The notes below the pieces were generated by a model, which saw only the letters and a list, made by a program, of their open reading frames with translations, was not told the origin of the DNA and ran no database searches. From Caldivirga sp. MU80 (GTDB lineage Archaea > Thermoproteota > Thermoprotei > Thermoproteales > Thermocladiaceae), in contig NZ_LCTF01000005.1 of the NCBI RefSeq assembly GCF_001663375.1, positions 1 through 64,000 of the forward strand: DNA of 64,000 bases, read 5' to 3'. Below are positions 1-8,124 of the stretch, piece by piece (position 1 is the stretch's first letter; each line of letters starts with the position of its first letter). Position numbers and translations under genes: made by a program.

Positions 1-1340
1 ACCGTAAGTATAGGCAGGAGTATCCGGGCTTGCATGCTCACTTAGTAATCCAGGCGATTAGGCAAGCCTCTGAGGTTGCGGAATCATTCGTTAAAAGGGG
101 AATGAGGAGCTTGGTGAGCAAGCCCTATCCAGAGGTTAGGAGCGTCTCGATTAGGTTTACGGAGAAGGCATGGAGTTATGAACAGTTCGCTAGGTCAATA
201 GCCCCGGTTAGGCTTAGCCTATCACTGCTCGGCGGGAGAAGGGAGGTTTGGTTAAGGTTGCACAAGCGCTTCTGGCTCTACTGGTGGAAAGTGTTGAATG
301 GAGAGGCTGAGCTTGCCAGGACGTTGATTGTTAAGAGAAAGGCAAACAAGTGGTACGTAGTGTTCGTGTTCGAAATAAAGCCTAGGGAGGAAAGACCACA
401 GTCAATTGTTGCCTTCGACATAAACGAGAACACCGTTGCTGTTAGTAGGATTGATTTACCATCCACCGTGGATAAGGTGGTTAATTGGAATAGGCAGTAT
501 CTAACGCCACAGCTCTACATGATTAGGACGGACTTCGGTAGGCTAGCCAGGAGGTATGAAAGGATTAGGGACGCAATTATCGATAGGCTAAAACCACACT
601 TCGCATTACCGAGCGGTAATTACGTGAACATAACGAACACAAGGGAGTTTAGGAAGCGCGTGAAGAGGCTGCGCGAGGAAGAGAGGAAGGTTGGTAGGGT
701 TAGGTATGTGGCGAGTGAGTTAACCAAGAACCCAGCAATCATAATCACCGAGGAACTTGGTGATAACCCGCAGGAATCAATGATTAATGAAATCAGGAGG
801 AACGAAACAAGACACCGCATAAAGCAGATACCATTCAAGGCTGTGGAGAGGGCTATTGTGGATAAGGCTTTAGAGCGCGGCTCTAAACTGTTCCACGCAT
901 CATCCTATAGGAACAGCAGGGTTTGTCCAATTCATTTTACGAGACTTGAGAGGACTGATGATTGGCATTTCTTAAAATGCCCACTTGGACACCTCGTGCA
1001 TAGGGACTACGCATCCATACTCAATATGGCTTGGAAAACAACACCAGAAGCATGGACCAAAGGCGTGTGGTGGGATTTGAAGAGGGAGAAGATGAATTGG
1101 AAGGTACGTGAAGGCGATTCCAACCCAATTATACCATACCCCATCGTACAGTACCTGCATGCAATATTAAAGACTTTCACGGCCAGCGAGGAAAGCCCCG
1201 CAGTGCTGGCCCGGGGCAGCCCCATGAACCCAGCCAGAGAAGCCAATGAAGGCTGGGCGAGGACACCACCCCGTTCTAAGACAACACCCACCCCTCAGAA
1301 CGGGGAGGAGGCCAGTTCAGAAACGACGTCCTGGTGGTGA
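1..1340 (+). CDS. tnpB: IS200/IS605-type TnpB (OrfB), 5' end outside window
   Basis: RNA-guided RuvC-like nuclease of the TnpB family. The reading frame is open from the first bases, giving a typical TnpB N-terminus (residues like KYRQEYPG) before the first in-window start (TTG at 30), so the true start lies upstream. Counting from that TTG, RuvC-I Asp is D130 (VAFDIN), RuvC-II Glu is E241 (IITEEL), and RuvC-III Asp is D326 (HRDYAS). The zinc knuckle is C299-P-I-H302 / C317-P-L-G-H321, so one Cys of each usual CxxC pair is His; from memory this is common in this crenarchaeal subgroup. The C-terminus runs through a Pro/Ser/Thr-rich tail that overlaps the structured 3' RNA region. No TnpA (Y1 transposase) is visible; it could lie to the left. 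The stop lies inside the host gene the element interrupts. Confidence 0.9.
   Translation, partial: RKYRQEYPGLHAHLVIQAIRQASEVAESFVKRGMRSLVSKPYPEVRSVSIRFTEKAWSYEQFARSIAPVRLSLSLLGGRREVWLRLHKRFWLYWWKVLNGEAELARTLIVKRKANKWYVVFVFEIKPREERPQSIVAFDINENTVAVSRIDLPSTVDKVVNWNRQYLTPQLYMIRTDFGRLARRYERIRDAIIDRLKPHFALPSGNYVNITNTREFRKRVKRLREEERKVGRVRYVASELTKNPAIIITEELGDNPQESMINEIRRNETRHRIKQIPFKAVERAIVDKALERGSKLFHASSYRNSRVCPIHFTRLERTDDWHFLKCPLGHLVHRDYASILNMAWKTTPEAWTKGVWWDLKREKMNWKVREGDSNPIIPYPIVQYLHAILKTFTASEESPAVLARGSPMNPAREANEGWARTPPRSKTTPTPQNGEEASSETTSWW
1180..1322 (+). ncRNA. Candidate omega-RNA scaffold and IS right-end hairpin
   Basis: The last part of tnpB is GC-rich and self-complementary. It holds a perfect 9-bp stem, CCCCGTTCT (1269-1277) with AGAACGGGG (1297-1305), over a 19-nt loop, followed by GGAGG. 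In IS200/IS605 elements the right-end hairpin and the 3' end of the tnpB-derived guide RNA lie exactly here, so the sequence just past about 1320 would act as the guide. AGCCCCATG at 1218-1226 recurs at the 3' end of the second tnpB (28061-28069). The hairpin is seen; the RNA role is inferred from the family. Confidence 0.65.
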
Positions 1341-2233
1341 CTGGGTCGTTATCAATATCAGCTAAGAGGGAGGTTGAGACCTTCCCTGGGAGGAGGGGTG
1401 GTGGTAAAACACTGCTAATGTTACCCCTACCCTTCTCCAGGTATGTGGAGCTCTTTAACATTCACTTACCTAGGGGTGACTTAGGCTTCGTCCTGTCGAA
1501 TTACCAAGCATATAACCAATTCATTCCAATCCTAAATGATCTTCTGGAGAGGTATGAGGTGACTGGTGGATTTCCAAATGCCATTAGGGACTTCCTAAGG
1601 ACTGGGGGCATTTCCAGCGATGTACTCAGTGACTTCATATCAAGCATTGTGAGTGATGTGAATAGGCTCAGGAGGAGTGAGACTTTCCTCAAGCTTACGG
1701 TTAGGGGGATAATGGAGAGGACCGCCAGTGAATTCAGCTACCATACGCTATCCAGGTCATTTGGGGTGGGTACGGTTAAGACTGCGATAAGCTACGTAGA
1801 GCTACTGGAGAGACTACACCTGCTTAAGGTTGTGGAGCAGGTGGACCTTGAGGGTAATGTGATGCCCAGAAAGGAGAAGAAGTTCTACTTCATCGACCCC
1901 TTCATCTACAGGGCCTTTGCCTTCTGGACCTCGGCCAGGTTACCTGACGAGAGCGGGTTAGTGGAGAGCATAGTCCTAACCCACCTATCCAGGATCTACG
2001 ACGTCCACTACACTAAGGCTAGAGGTGAGGTTGATGCAGTGGTTGAGGATGGGGAGCCCATTGGGTTTGAAGTTAAGTTCGGAAGGGTTAAGCATGAAAG
2101 AAGGATCCTGGGCAGGATGAAGAAGATCTACATCCTAAGCAAAGACATGTTAGGAGATAATGTGATACCGGTAAGCCTATTCCTCGCCATGCTGAATATT
2201 CCGCAAACCATCGAATTAAAAATCCTAGAATGA
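1322..2233 (+). pseudogene. C-terminal half of an AAA_14/DUF4143 ATPase, cut by IS insertion
   Basis: Translation from 1322 begins NDVLVVTGS, the start of the strand-4/sensor-1 region of AAA_14-type ATPases (usually VTGSSS). It continues through GRRGGGK, a winged-helix stretch and a DUF4143-like C-terminus with a nuclease-like core (EVDAVVEDGEPIGFEVKF, near residues 229-246 from the GTG at 1334). Walker A and Walker B are absent and would lie upstream of the IS element, outside the window. GTG at 1334 could start a truncated product, but the protein would lack its nucleotide-binding half. The junction with the TnpB right end at about 1320 is abrupt and in frame, which fits a recent insertion. 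Such ATPases are common, poorly understood archaeal accessory genes. Confidence 0.7.
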
Positions 2234-2324
2234 TGATTATATAGCCTCAACTTACATATAACCTTAAAATGCCAGTAACCTCCTCACCCATTCAGCAACT
2301 CTTATAACCACCTCCACGCACTTC

Positions 2325-2579
2325 TCATCCATCTTCCCCCAAGTACACTTCACTAAGTACCCCATTTGCCGCATCTGGGAACCTGGAGACGAGGTAGTAT
2401 GAATTCAAATCCCTTAGGTAATCCATCACCTCATTAACCGGCAATCCACCATCCCTTAACCCCTCAACTAACTCAAGCAGGTTATGAATCTTCGGCAGCA
2501 GTATGCACAACCTCCGTATAATTAAAGCCCTAAGCGGCTTGCCCCCTTCTGCATCCTTAGCACTAAATAACCACCCCTC
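2325..2579 (-). pseudogene. HEPN-domain protein remnant
   Basis: The minus-strand frame encodes the second half of a HEPN domain (PF05168-like): FSAKDAEGGKPLRALI, then KIHNLLELVEGL (the usual KxHDL helix) and SRFPDAANGVLSEVY (the usual YPD..G.P.E.Y tail). An in-frame TGA lies at 2582-2580, directly before the frame, and no ATG is present. The first quarter of the domain is missing; only a TTG at 2510 could start a 61-aa peptide. No nucleotidyltransferase (MNT) partner is next to it. It is best read as a broken HEPN antitoxin/toxin-type gene. Confidence 0.6.
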
Positions 2580-2582
2580 TCA

Positions 2583-3510
2583 ATAAGGCTTCACATTAAA
2601 TAACAATTAAATACTGAATACACTATAGAGAAATAAAATAACATTAGATTAAATATTCAACATGATAAATAATATTATATGGTATTATCGGTTAAATACA
2701 TATTATATATAGGAATATGTGACTAACAAATAGTAATGAATTATAATATAATGGCATAGTTATCGTAGTATTCAACTTATTATATAGACTACCTATCAAT
2801 ACGGAACTGTTTCTTCTAAGTATGTAGCCTACTTCAATTCAATTCCTAGGGACACCATTAGGACTCGGTTTCTTGAGTCAGTTGGGGCGAACTGACTCAT
2901 GATCCAAGTAAGGCCTCTTCACCTAAATGGGGATTTCAAGTTCACTAACGATTAAAAATTGAATGAATGACACTGTCCATTTAATTCCTAACTAGTGTTG
3001 TTTTTCCCGGGTGTTGGCATTAGTTTTTGGGTTTCTGAGCTCCCCTGACTTATGGCGCTGTAGCATTACCCTGCATGCACGTGAGGTACCCTTACCCTAA
3101 GGCGCTCATTAGGGGGATTCATGTAGGGTAAGAAGGGGATTAAGGAACCAAGTTACCTGGTTCCCAATGGGCACTAGTTCCACTGCACCTACTCGTTGCT
3201 TGTCGGCACGGTACACTAAAGCTCAGCATTAATCATGGAGTCAACCTCATTGCGGATGATTAATAGAACCTTCCTAGCCCTCTCCCAGTCACGATTCCTC
3301 AAGCGCATGTGCAGTAACTCCGACTCTCCACAAATACGCTAAAGTCTAACATCACCTTTTACCTGAGTTTTACAAACTGACCCAGAGTAATGATAGCCGC
3401 CGCTGGGTGTCGGTGTTAAGCCATGTGCAGTCAACCTTGGCTTTAAGGGGCCTTGATGTAATGGTATAATGTCCTAATAAAATAAAAAGATTCTCTACAC
3501 TAATGCCTAT
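2583..3510. other. Long noncoding stretch with strong hairpins
   Basis: No convincing gene is seen in about 0.9 kb. 2600-2830 is very AT-rich. A perfect 10-bp stem, TGAGTCAGTT (2874-2883) with AACTGACTCA (2890-2899), closes on a 6-nt loop. Two more stems follow: CTTACCCT (3091-3098) with AGGGTAAG (3125-3132), and GGAACCA (3144-3150) with TGGTTCC (3158-3164). Base composition from 2990 to 3450 is nearer that of the genes than the flanks. It may be decayed coding DNA, an element end, or a structured RNA. An A/T-rich promoter-like stretch lies at 3478-3490 before the next gene. Confidence 0.5.
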
Positions 3511-4188
3511 ATGAGGTCAGGTAGGAGAGTTGGGCTTGTGACAATAGGTGAATCGCCTAGGGTTGACATAACCAGTGAAATTAAACCTATACTTGGCATT
3601 GATGTTGAATTAATGGAGTGTGGTGCTTTAGATGGCTTAAGCAGAGATGAGATAAGGAACCTATTGCCTAAACCCAGTGACTACGTGTTAGTTACTAGGC
3701 TTAGGGATGATACCGTGGTGAAACTTAGTAAGATTAAGATCATTGAAAGGATGCAGAGGTGTATAAATTACCTTGAGGACTACGTTAATGTGATTGGCCT
3801 ACTGTGTACCGGTGACTTCCCTGAACTATCGTCAAGAAGGCTCATGGTGGAGCCCTCCAGGTTAACCATGAACGTGGTGTCTTCGCTTAGTGGTGTAAGA
3901 AGACTTGGCGTAATCGTGCATGATAAGGATCAGATGCGTATGGAGGAGGAGAGGTGGAGGCGTATTATTAGCGACGTGGTTGTTATACCAGTATCAGCAT
4001 ATACAAGTAGTGAATATGACTTCAGAAGGGCCGCTGAGTATTTACGTGCCAGTAACGTTGACGTGGTGGTCCTTGACTCACTGGGCTATAGCATAGACAT
4101 GAGGAACGTGGTTAGGGAGGTTTCTGGAAAGCCCGTGATACTGCCTAGGACAATTATGGCTGAGGTAATTAGGGAATTATCTGCATAA
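3511..4188 (+). CDS. AroM family protein
   Basis: A 225-aa protein of the AroM family (PF07302). The N-terminal VGLVTIGESPRVDI pattern (residues 7-20) and the GLLCTGDFPEL segment around C99 are typical. From memory, the family belongs to the Asp/Glu/hydantoin racemase-like fold; C99 sits where the first catalytic Cys of those racemases falls, while the second half has LDSLGYS in place of a Cys, so racemase chemistry is uncertain. The E. coli namesake has no firm function. It starts at ATG 3511 and is followed 31 bp later by the DUF1177 gene. With DUF917, HyuA and a permease nearby, a role in metabolism of a hydantoin-like or amino-acid-derived compound is the working inference. Confidence 0.8.
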   Translation: MRSGRRVGLVTIGESPRVDITSEIKPILGIDVELMECGALDGLSRDEIRNLLPKPSDYVLVTRLRDDTVVKLSKIKIIERMQRCINYLEDYVNVIGLLCTGDFPELSSRRLMVEPSRLTMNVVSSLSGVRRLGVIVHDKDQMRMEEERWRRIISDVVVIPVSAYTSSEYDFRRAAEYLRASNVDVVVLDSLGYSIDMRNVVREVSGKPVILPRTIMAEVIRELSA

Positions 4189-4219
4189 TGCATTTAAGGG
4201 AAAAACCTGAAGTGATGGT

Positions 4220-5170
4220 ATGTCGATGCTTAAGTACCTGTTAGAAATAATAGATTTACTCGATAACCCGAACGTTGACGGTGACTCTGTTCGAAAACTC
4301 TTTATCACTAAGGGTCTCGATAAATACCTAACGATAAGTATTGAACGTATTAGTAGTGAAAAGGGATTTACGGATTTTGTAAAGATTATAGTTCTGGGAA
4401 AACGCGGTAAGTACAATGGTGGTGATGCACCAACTCTAGGTATTATTGGTAGGCTTGGTGGTGTTGGTGCAAGGCCGTTGATAAAGGGCTTGGTATCTGA
4501 TGCTGATGGTGCTATAATAGCCTTAACCGTTGCCTATAAACTTGCCGAAATGAGCATGAGGGGTGATGTTCTTGATGGCGACGTAATAGTAACCACGAAT
4601 ATATGCCCTAATGCCGTGGTAACCCCTCATAGACCAGCACCGATGATGTCGAGCCCAGTAAGCATATTTGAGCTTTTAAAGAGGGAGGTTGATCCACAAA
4701 TGGACGCCGTGTTAAGTATTGATGCGACGAAGGCTAACCTGGTTGTTAAGGGTAGTGGTTTTGCAATAACCCCCACTGTTAAGGATGGGTGGATACTCAA
4801 GGTCAGTGATGATTTAATAAACATATACATGTGGGTAACTGGAAGATTGCCCATTATAGTGCCAATAACAATGCAGGACTTACTACCATTCTCGACACCA
4901 ATATATCATATAAACAGTATCATGCAACCCTGGCTTTACACGCACTCCCCAGTGGTTGGTGTAGCTACGATAACGGAAACCGTGGTACCAGGCTCAGCAA
5001 GCTATGCCACAAACATTAATAGCCTCGATGAGACATCAAGATTCGTAATGGAGATTGCCAAAGGGTTTACCGCAGGAAGCGTTAAGTTTTATGATGAAAG
5101 TGAGTGGGAGACTATAATAAAGCTACATGGAGAGATAAGGCCAATTTTAACGAGGACACTGCACACTTAG
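4220..5170 (+). CDS. DUF1177 family protein
   Basis: A 316-aa protein matching DUF1177, a family of unknown function typically encoded beside AroM, DUF917/HyuA-type proteins and transporters. Visible features include GGDAPTLGIIGRLGGVGARP near residues 68-87, TTNICPNAVVTPHRPAPMM near 124-142, and TITETVVPGSASYATN near 253-268. There is no signal peptide or membrane segment, so it is probably cytoplasmic. It starts at ATG 4220 and is likely co-transcribed with the AroM-like gene. The conserved His/Asp-containing stretches suggest an enzyme (for example a metal-dependent hydrolase or lyase), but nothing here proves a reaction. Confidence 0.8.
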   Translation: MSMLKYLLEIIDLLDNPNVDGDSVRKLFITKGLDKYLTISIERISSEKGFTDFVKIIVLGKRGKYNGGDAPTLGIIGRLGGVGARPLIKGLVSDADGAIIALTVAYKLAEMSMRGDVLDGDVIVTTNICPNAVVTPHRPAPMMSSPVSIFELLKREVDPQMDAVLSIDATKANLVVKGSGFAITPTVKDGWILKVSDDLINIYMWVTGRLPIIVPITMQDLLPFSTPIYHINSIMQPWLYTHSPVVGVATITETVVPGSASYATNINSLDETSRFVMEIAKGFTAGSVKFYDESEWETIIKLHGEIRPILTRTLHT

Positions 5171-5177
5171 TGCAGCG

Positions 5178-5546
5178 TTAGAGTCTCAGTACCGGTAACT
5201 TAGCCCTCCACGCAATATACAGGTCAACCACCCATATGACCGTCACTATACCTGTCAATGCCAATTCCAATGGCTTCACAGGGCTATTGAAGAATGGTGA
5301 AACGTCTATTGCGATGTAAGCTGTCACTATTGATATGATTAGCCAGGCATCGGCAACAACACGGCTACCCTGCCCCCTCCACGAGAAGTATATCCCCAAC
5401 ACGGCAGTTATCAGCATGAATAGGGAGATAGCCAGCGTGTGGTACAATGCGTAGATATTGGAGTTAAGCTGCAACGTACCAAGAAGTATCGCCGAAAAGG
5501 CTAGTTGCACGGCGGAAAAGTAGAGACTAAACCTGTGGAAGTTCAT
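5178..5546 (-). CDS. Small four-helix membrane protein, permease partner
   Basis: A 122-aa protein with four predicted membrane helices (about residues 6-25, 31-51, 64-82, 91-110) and a short tail. It matches no family I recognise. Its ATG overlaps the stop of the upstream NCS1 permease gene (ATGA at 5546-5543), which implies translational coupling. This makes it a candidate accessory or stabilising subunit of the transporter, by analogy with small membrane subunits of other carriers. It is convergent with the DUF1177 gene, 7 bp away. Confidence 0.65.
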   Translation of the reverse strand: MNFHRFSLYFSAVQLAFSAILLGTLQLNSNIYALYHTLAISLFMLITAVLGIYFSWRGQGSRVVADAWLIISIVTAYIAIDVSPFFNSPVKPLELALTGIVTVIWVVDLYIAWRAKLPVLRL

Positions 5547-6910
5547 CTAACCACCCTTTCTAAACCACTCCTATACACGTACCTACCGAATTCATACCTA
5601 ATGCCTGCTCTCTTGAACACGTACGCCAATGCCACATGCACGACGAAGGCCACCAGTATTGCGTTTATAGCCGCAATGCCCGGAACAAAGAAGCCGGCCA
5701 ATGCACCGGCGGCGAATGACAGTAGCCCAACTAGGTTCACCTCCGGGTATTCCCTACCAGGCTCAAGTTTAAACCTCTGGCGTGGATCCTTAATACCCTC
5801 AAAGTACCTCTTAACAATGTAAAACTCAGCGAACACTGATCCACCTGCAGCGGGTAGTAGTGAACCAAGTAGCGTTATGAAGTTTTCAAAGGGTGTTAAT
5901 GAGGCGCCGGCCGTGTACCCCCAGTAGGCCGCTAGCAGCGTACCTATGACGCCGACTATTATTGAGGATAAGTCCCTCCTAACCGGTATAGCATTTGTAA
6001 AGCTTAAACTACCACTGTATAGGTTAACCGTGTTTATTATCCACTGCCCCAGTATTATTATAAGCAAGACACCAACACCCATGCCAAGCTTTAACATGTC
6101 CTCCGTGATTATTACACTACCCGTCAGTAGCACTATGGCCACGGCACCTAGTATTAAGAATGGGTAGAAGACGTACATGTGCAGTACCCATGCCGTAACC
6201 GCATCTCTAGCCCTCTTGGCAAACCTGGTTATGTCGGGTGCTATCAAGGACCCAGCTATATATAGGCCAACGGTGTCTGTTATAGCATCAGTAAGGGTCA
6301 TGTGTGACTTAGGTGCTGCCGTAAAAACAGCACCCCATCCACCATGTAGTGAAATGGCGAGCAGTAGGCCAACCGCAATGAGCCAGACATGCTGCGGTAA
6401 AATGAAGTAGCTAAGGAATGATAACGCCCTGTAGCCTATGTACGTAGACAATATCATGAGGATCCCACCCCAAAGGGCTGCTGCCCATACGGAGAAGAAT
6501 GGGTTATGTGGAAAGATCTCGTTCATAACGACACCGAAGAACCAGCTCTCAACCGCGAACCACCCAATGCCCGTGGTTATCGTTATCAATGCGAACCCAA
6601 GAACCTTACCACCAACCCTGCCAAAGGGGAACCTCCAACCAACGTATGTTGATAAGCCTGAGTAAGCACCAATAGCACCACTAAGGGCACCTATTATAGC
6701 GAGGACCGTGGTACCTCCCGTTAGCACCGCTATTGTGGCATCAACGAAGTTAAGCCCACCGCCAAGAACACCGCCAGCAAAGAGGACTGCTATGGCTCCA
6801 AACGATGCACTTAACGTAAGGAACATGTTATATAAACCATACCTTTCCGTGGAAGGCACCTCCTCTAGTGAGTAGTCGTCGAAGAATATACCCCTTCCTC
6901 TCCCCTCCAT
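5543..6910 (-). CDS. NCS1 family nucleobase/hydantoin permease
   Basis: About 455 aa with some twelve hydrophobic helices, resembling NCS1 (CodB/Mhp1-type) permeases, which carry cytosine, purines, allantoin or hydantoins with Na+ or H+. The N-terminus (ERYGLYNMFLTLSASFGAIA) and the GALSGAIGAYSGLSTYVGWRFPFG stretch are family-typical. A start at ATG 6910 (MEGRGRG) is preferred over 6925: a TTAAAAAA box centred near 6937 sits 27 bp upstream of 6910, as expected for a leaderless mRNA. It is divergent from the DUF917 gene and coupled to the small membrane gene at its 3' end. The neighbours make a hydantoin-like or cyclic amide substrate plausible. Confidence 0.82.
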   Translation of the reverse strand: MEGRGRGIFFDDYSLEEVPSTERYGLYNMFLTLSASFGAIAVLFAGGVLGGGLNFVDATIAVLTGGTTVLAIIGALSGAIGAYSGLSTYVGWRFPFGRVGGKVLGFALITITTGIGWFAVESWFFGVVMNEIFPHNPFFSVWAAALWGGILMILSTYIGYRALSFLSYFILPQHVWLIAVGLLLAISLHGGWGAVFTAAPKSHMTLTDAITDTVGLYIAGSLIAPDITRFAKRARDAVTAWVLHMYVFYPFLILGAVAIVLLTGSVIITEDMLKLGMGVGVLLIIILGQWIINTVNLYSGSLSFTNAIPVRRDLSSIIVGVIGTLLAAYWGYTAGASLTPFENFITLLGSLLPAAGGSVFAEFYIVKRYFEGIKDPRQRFKLEPGREYPEVNLVGLLSFAAGALAGFFVPGIAAINAILVAFVVHVALAYVFKRAGIRYEFGRYVYRSGLERVVR

Positions 6911-7023
6911 ATGAAACGTATGCACTAGATTGTTTTTTAAGCATTATCCATATTTTTCATTACATACTACATTTCCTAATGATGATAATATTTAAAATCT
7001 ATTCCCATACAACGCAACTTAAT

Positions 7024-8124
7024 ATGGTACGTTACCACCTATCTAAAACTGATGTCGAGGATCTTGTGGTAGGGGCCGCAATACTGGGTACTGGTGGTGG
7101 AGGGGATCCCTACATTGGTAAGTTGATGGTTATTCAGGAGCTTGAGAGGGGCAGAAGGATTGAGATTGTCAGCATTGATGAGGCTGATGGAGATGCCTTC
7201 ATAGTACCTGTGGCAGCCATGGGAACACCTGTTGTGCTTATGGAGAAGATACCAAGTGGTAAGGAGGCTCTATACTCACTTAGGTTACTTGAGGGTTACT
7301 TCAACAGGAGGGTTGACTTCATATCGCCAATAGAGGCTGGTGGCGTAAACTCAACAATACCACTGGTAGTTGGCGCCGAGAGGGGGTTACCTGTGATAGA
7401 TGCGGATGGTATGGGTAGGGCATTCCCAGAGTTGCAGATGGTCACATTTCACATATACGGCATTAAGGCAACACCCATGGCTATATCCGACGAGAGGGGT
7501 AATGCAGCGATCCTGGACACGGTGGACAACTACTGGGCTGAGAGAATAGCTAGGGCGATCACGGTTAAGTATGGTGGCTCGGCATGGATTGCAATATACC
7601 CAACCTTCGGTAAACTATACAGGGATGCAGCCATTAAAGGCAGCATCTCCCTGGCCATTGAGGTAGGTAAGGCATTACGGGAGGCTAAACTAGCCGGTAG
7701 AAACCCAGTAGATGCATTGCTTGATGTTACCCACGGCTTTGAGTTGTTTAAGGGTAAGATAATTGATGTGCAGAGGTTCAATATTGGCGGATTTGCACGT
7801 GGTGAGGCTGTTATCGAAGGGCTCGATGAGTACAAGGGTTCAAGGTTAATGATCAGGTTTCAGAATGAGAACCTAGTTGCAATTAAGGATAACGAGGTGG
7901 TGGCCTCAGTACCAGACTTAATAACAGTGCTGGATAGTGAATCCGGTAAGCCAATAACCACGGAGAGGCTTAGATACGGACTCAGGGTCCTCGTAATCAG
8001 CATGCCATGTAATGAGAAGTGGAGGACCTCCAAGGGCCTTGAAACCGTTGGCCCAAGGTACTTCGGATACGACATTGACTACGTGCCAATAGAGGTAAGG
8101 GTGAAGAGGGTGGTTAAGCCATGA
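7024..8124 (+). CDS. DUF917 family protein (S-methyl-thiohydantoin desulfurase-like)
   Basis: A 366-aa protein of the DUF917 family, recently recast in Pfam (from memory) as the N- and C-domains of S-methyl thiohydantoin desulfurase. Residues 9-30 (DVEDLVVGAAILGTGGGGDPYIG) hold the hallmark glycine-rich start, and GVNSTIPLVVGAERGLPVIDADGMGRAFPELQM (near 115-150) is the strongly conserved core. The frame is open upstream, but ATG 7024 is chosen because ATTTAAAA at 6988-6996 lies about 28 bp before it. Its last four bases overlap the HyuA-like gene (ATGA at 8121), so the two proteins are probably made together and may act in one complex or pathway. Confidence 0.85.
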   Translation: MVRYHLSKTDVEDLVVGAAILGTGGGGDPYIGKLMVIQELERGRRIEIVSIDEADGDAFIVPVAAMGTPVVLMEKIPSGKEALYSLRLLEGYFNRRVDFISPIEAGGVNSTIPLVVGAERGLPVIDADGMGRAFPELQMVTFHIYGIKATPMAISDERGNAAILDTVDNYWAERIARAITVKYGGSAWIAIYPTFGKLYRDAAIKGSISLAIEVGKALREAKLAGRNPVDALLDVTHGFELFKGKIIDVQRFNIGGFARGEAVIEGLDEYKGSRLMIRFQNENLVAIKDNEVVASVPDLITVLDSESGKPITTERLRYGLRVLVISMPCNEKWRTSKGLETVGPRYFGYDIDYVPIEVRVKRVVKP

